A stretch of DNA of 64,000 bases from Bugula neritina. Its lineage: Eukaryota; Bryozoa; Gymnolaemata; Cheilostomatida; Bugulidae. The stretch is taken from positions 19,137,700 through 19,201,699 of the forward strand of contig OZ037768.1 of the NCBI GenBank assembly GCA_964035545.1. Reading direction: 5' to 3'. Below are positions 61,629-64,000 of this stretch, one piece after another; within the stretch, counting starts at the first letter, position 1, and each line of letters starts with the position of its first letter. The notes under the pieces were generated by a model that was not told where the DNA came from, ran no database searches, and saw nothing but the letters and a program-made list of their open reading frames with translations. A program made the position numbers and the translations under genes.

Positions 61629-64000
61629 AGTAACTAAAATAAAGGCATGATTATAAAGTATACATTCTACAACAATTAAAAGTAGCAAATTGCATAAACA
61701 ACACAGCACAAACAAAACAACACACCAGAGTATTAACCTACCAAAATATTTATGGTAGGTCTACATTCTACAATTTTACTTACAGTGGTTATATTCCATC
61801 AACAAATGAAATTGAATTAAGGTAGCAGTTAACAGAGTAGCTGTTACAGCTATAATATTGAAAATGACAGACCAAAGCTTGCAATGGTCATTACAGCACA
61901 AGATAACCACAGAATCAGTAGCGATGGAGTAGAAAGCTGACTGATATCAGCTAAAGCAATATTCAGCAGCATTTATATGATACAATATTAAAATATTAAT
62001 GGTATGTTTTGCGAAAAGTTAAACCCTTAATGACATTAAAGAGCTTAGGCTATCTCAATTTTTCTGCTACTGTTCCTAAACGCTCAAGAAATGCTAGCGT
62101 ATACAAAGATGGTAGAATATATTAAATAAATGCTAAGGTACACTAAAACGCAGAGCAGATCAGCATATCTGGGCTATATTATGTGGGCAGAAGAAATTAG
62201 GCTATGACTATAATATTTATCAAATGACAAAATTTAAATAATTCAAACAGTTGGACGTGTTGAGTTGCCAAGTATTCACACCCAAAACCAACTACATGTA
62301 GAAAACTAACAACAAGTTTAATAAGCAGAAGCAAAACCAAACTTTTAGTAGTATACAACAATAAGCAACTGTAACATGTTGATGTTTGACAAGTGGTGAA
62401 ACCAGCTAATATTTATAGTAAGATGGTAATATTGCAGACTAAAAGTATTATTAAGTGTATTGCTTGTCTTTAAACTTAACTTGATGATTTGAACATGGAC
62501 CCATTGAAATACTACTTTAATTCAGTGCTTGGACCAGAGTGATTAGTAGGGTCAACAGATATTTCTTAGCACTCGCTCCAAAACCACCTTCGAAATGTTC
62601 TAGTCTTTATAAACGGATTGTTAGCAGTGAAACTGTCAGCTATAGGAGCTTTAATATACAGTCCAATTTGACAAGAGAGAACAGATACAATACAACATAC
62701 ACTTACAATATAAACCTAAATGTAGAAAACATACCTGCTGGTGAATTCTCAGTCTAAACAGTGGTAATGAGATAGTTTCAAGTTGGTAAAACTTGTACTG
62801 TCACATAGTATAGTTCCTAAGTAGATATGCAGAGTGTCTTTTCAAAGATTTCTTGAAGGCAGCCTTGTAAAGTTGAATAAACAGTCGGCAGCGTGTTTCT
62901 CTAATTAATGTAAAGACACAGGCACTGTGGTTGAAATATCAATTCACCACTAGTAGTGGTTAGTCTAATCTCTGCTAGTCAATCACTGCAGTAATAGTAT
63001 CAACTGTAAAGTGTTGTATCAGCAAGACTTCTGCTCAACTTGTATCACAAACTTGTGATAGGCTATCTATTTTAGCACATAATCACTGTGCTCCTCTGAT
63101 ATCTATTATCTTAGCTTGAGACAACAAATAACATGGGAAGGGGGGTACCACAGGGCCCCTATACATATGTCCAACAGAAAGCCAGGCTAGCATTGTATGT
63201 TCCATTGAAAAATTGAGGTTTGCATCTGTAATTAATATTACAGTAGATTTTATCAAAACATTCATAACATAGTGTCTTTGCATGTTGCTAATAATCACCG
63301 AGAGGTTAGCTGTAACCTAGCAATTTTTAGATCATCAAAAAGCTCAAGACTTATGGACTCCATTCAATAATATATTAGGTAGCTTGTAGGTAAACAAAAC
63401 CATTGCCTAGAAATGTTTTAACCTTACACAATGCATTTGGGTTAAATTTTTCTCTCTTCTATATTACAAAATAATTTTTCCTAACATACACATTTATGCT
63501 AGGTAATAATAATTTAGTATTTTCCAACTTCTACAGATTTGTGAAAGTGCCAGTTATCAGAAGACTTTACAGCAATACTGAAGATACTAAGTTGCGAATT
63601 TGAATGTTATAAAGAAATGTACACTAATATTAATTACATATGCAACCTATTACTTTAAATTGAACGCACTATGCTAGCCTGGAGACTTCCAACAGAGGCA
63701 GGTTTGGGGGTTCTATGATATCCCCCTTTGAAATTGGAATTGTGTGCAAGAGAATGCATTTATAGAAAGCTGATTGTCACTGCCCACTCACTGTGAACAG
63801 TTACATGTACTTACACTGTAAGTAGGTACTTATACTTACTTACAGTATGAATAAATCATCAGACACGTTGGCAGAAATCCAAACAGATTGCCAATCAGAG
63901 AGATAAACTATTACTCTTTAATTCGAAAATAGCATAAAATCTGTGAAATACATAAATATACAAAATACAACAATTAGATACTTATGGCATTGCCAGGGGT
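61629..64000. other. Upstream region of the phosphatase gene, no gene seen
   Basis: Presumably contains the 5' UTR exon and promoter of the phosphatase gene. A partial M-family MITE end is at about 62034-62082. Short frames (such as 62539-62757) show no domain or splice support. Confidence 0.5.

Overview
The window is nuclear DNA from an animal, probably a marine invertebrate. It is AT-rich, its genes are split by GT..AG introns, and simple repeats, minisatellites, SINEs and MITEs fill much of the non-coding space. The protein families (ZDHHC23, SUV39H, GPR157, Frizzled-5/8, receptor tyrosine phosphatase) are metazoan. Sequence alone does not fix the phylum; a spiralian is a guess. Five multi-exon genes could be assembled with consistent intron phases, plus one candidate micropeptide ORF.

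Layout. 1-3.8 kb: AT-rich DNA holding a dead pogo/Tigger-like DNA transposon (555-2624) with clear terminal inverted repeats and a TA target duplication. 3.8-11.4 kb (+): an 8-exon palmitoyltransferase gene, ZDHHC23-like (467 aa). 12.5-21.3 kb (+): a 12-exon histone H3K9 methyltransferase gene, SUV39H/Su(var)3-9 (645 aa), with an unusual insert of about 164 residues between SET and post-SET. 23.4-26.6 kb (-): a 4-exon GPR157-like receptor (377 aa). 31.6-38.3 kb (-): a 2-exon Frizzled-5/8 Wnt receptor (590 aa); its 4.8 kb intron holds a 42-codon ORF on the same strand. 38.3-47.2 kb: a gene-poor stretch with repeats. 47.2-61.6 kb (-): a 16-exon single-domain receptor tyrosine phosphatase (1066 aa) with a mucin-like Thr/Pro ectodomain, a SEA-like region with a furin-type site, one membrane span, and a PTP domain that keeps Cys and Arg of the P-loop but lacks the WPD acid and both Q-loop glutamines. 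61.6-64 kb: upstream DNA with no gene that I can support.

The genes are unrelated neighbours rather than an operon-like system. Three encode membrane signalling proteins, one a Golgi/ER-type lipid transferase and one a chromatin enzyme. The most notable observations are the probable pseudophosphatase, the SUV39H insert, minisatellites that abut or duplicate splice sites in several introns, a TA-flanked MITE family concentrated in the phosphatase gene, a nested SINE insertion, and the intronic micropeptide ORF. Gene models were read by eye from splice sites, phase and family resemblance; no transcript data or database searches were available.
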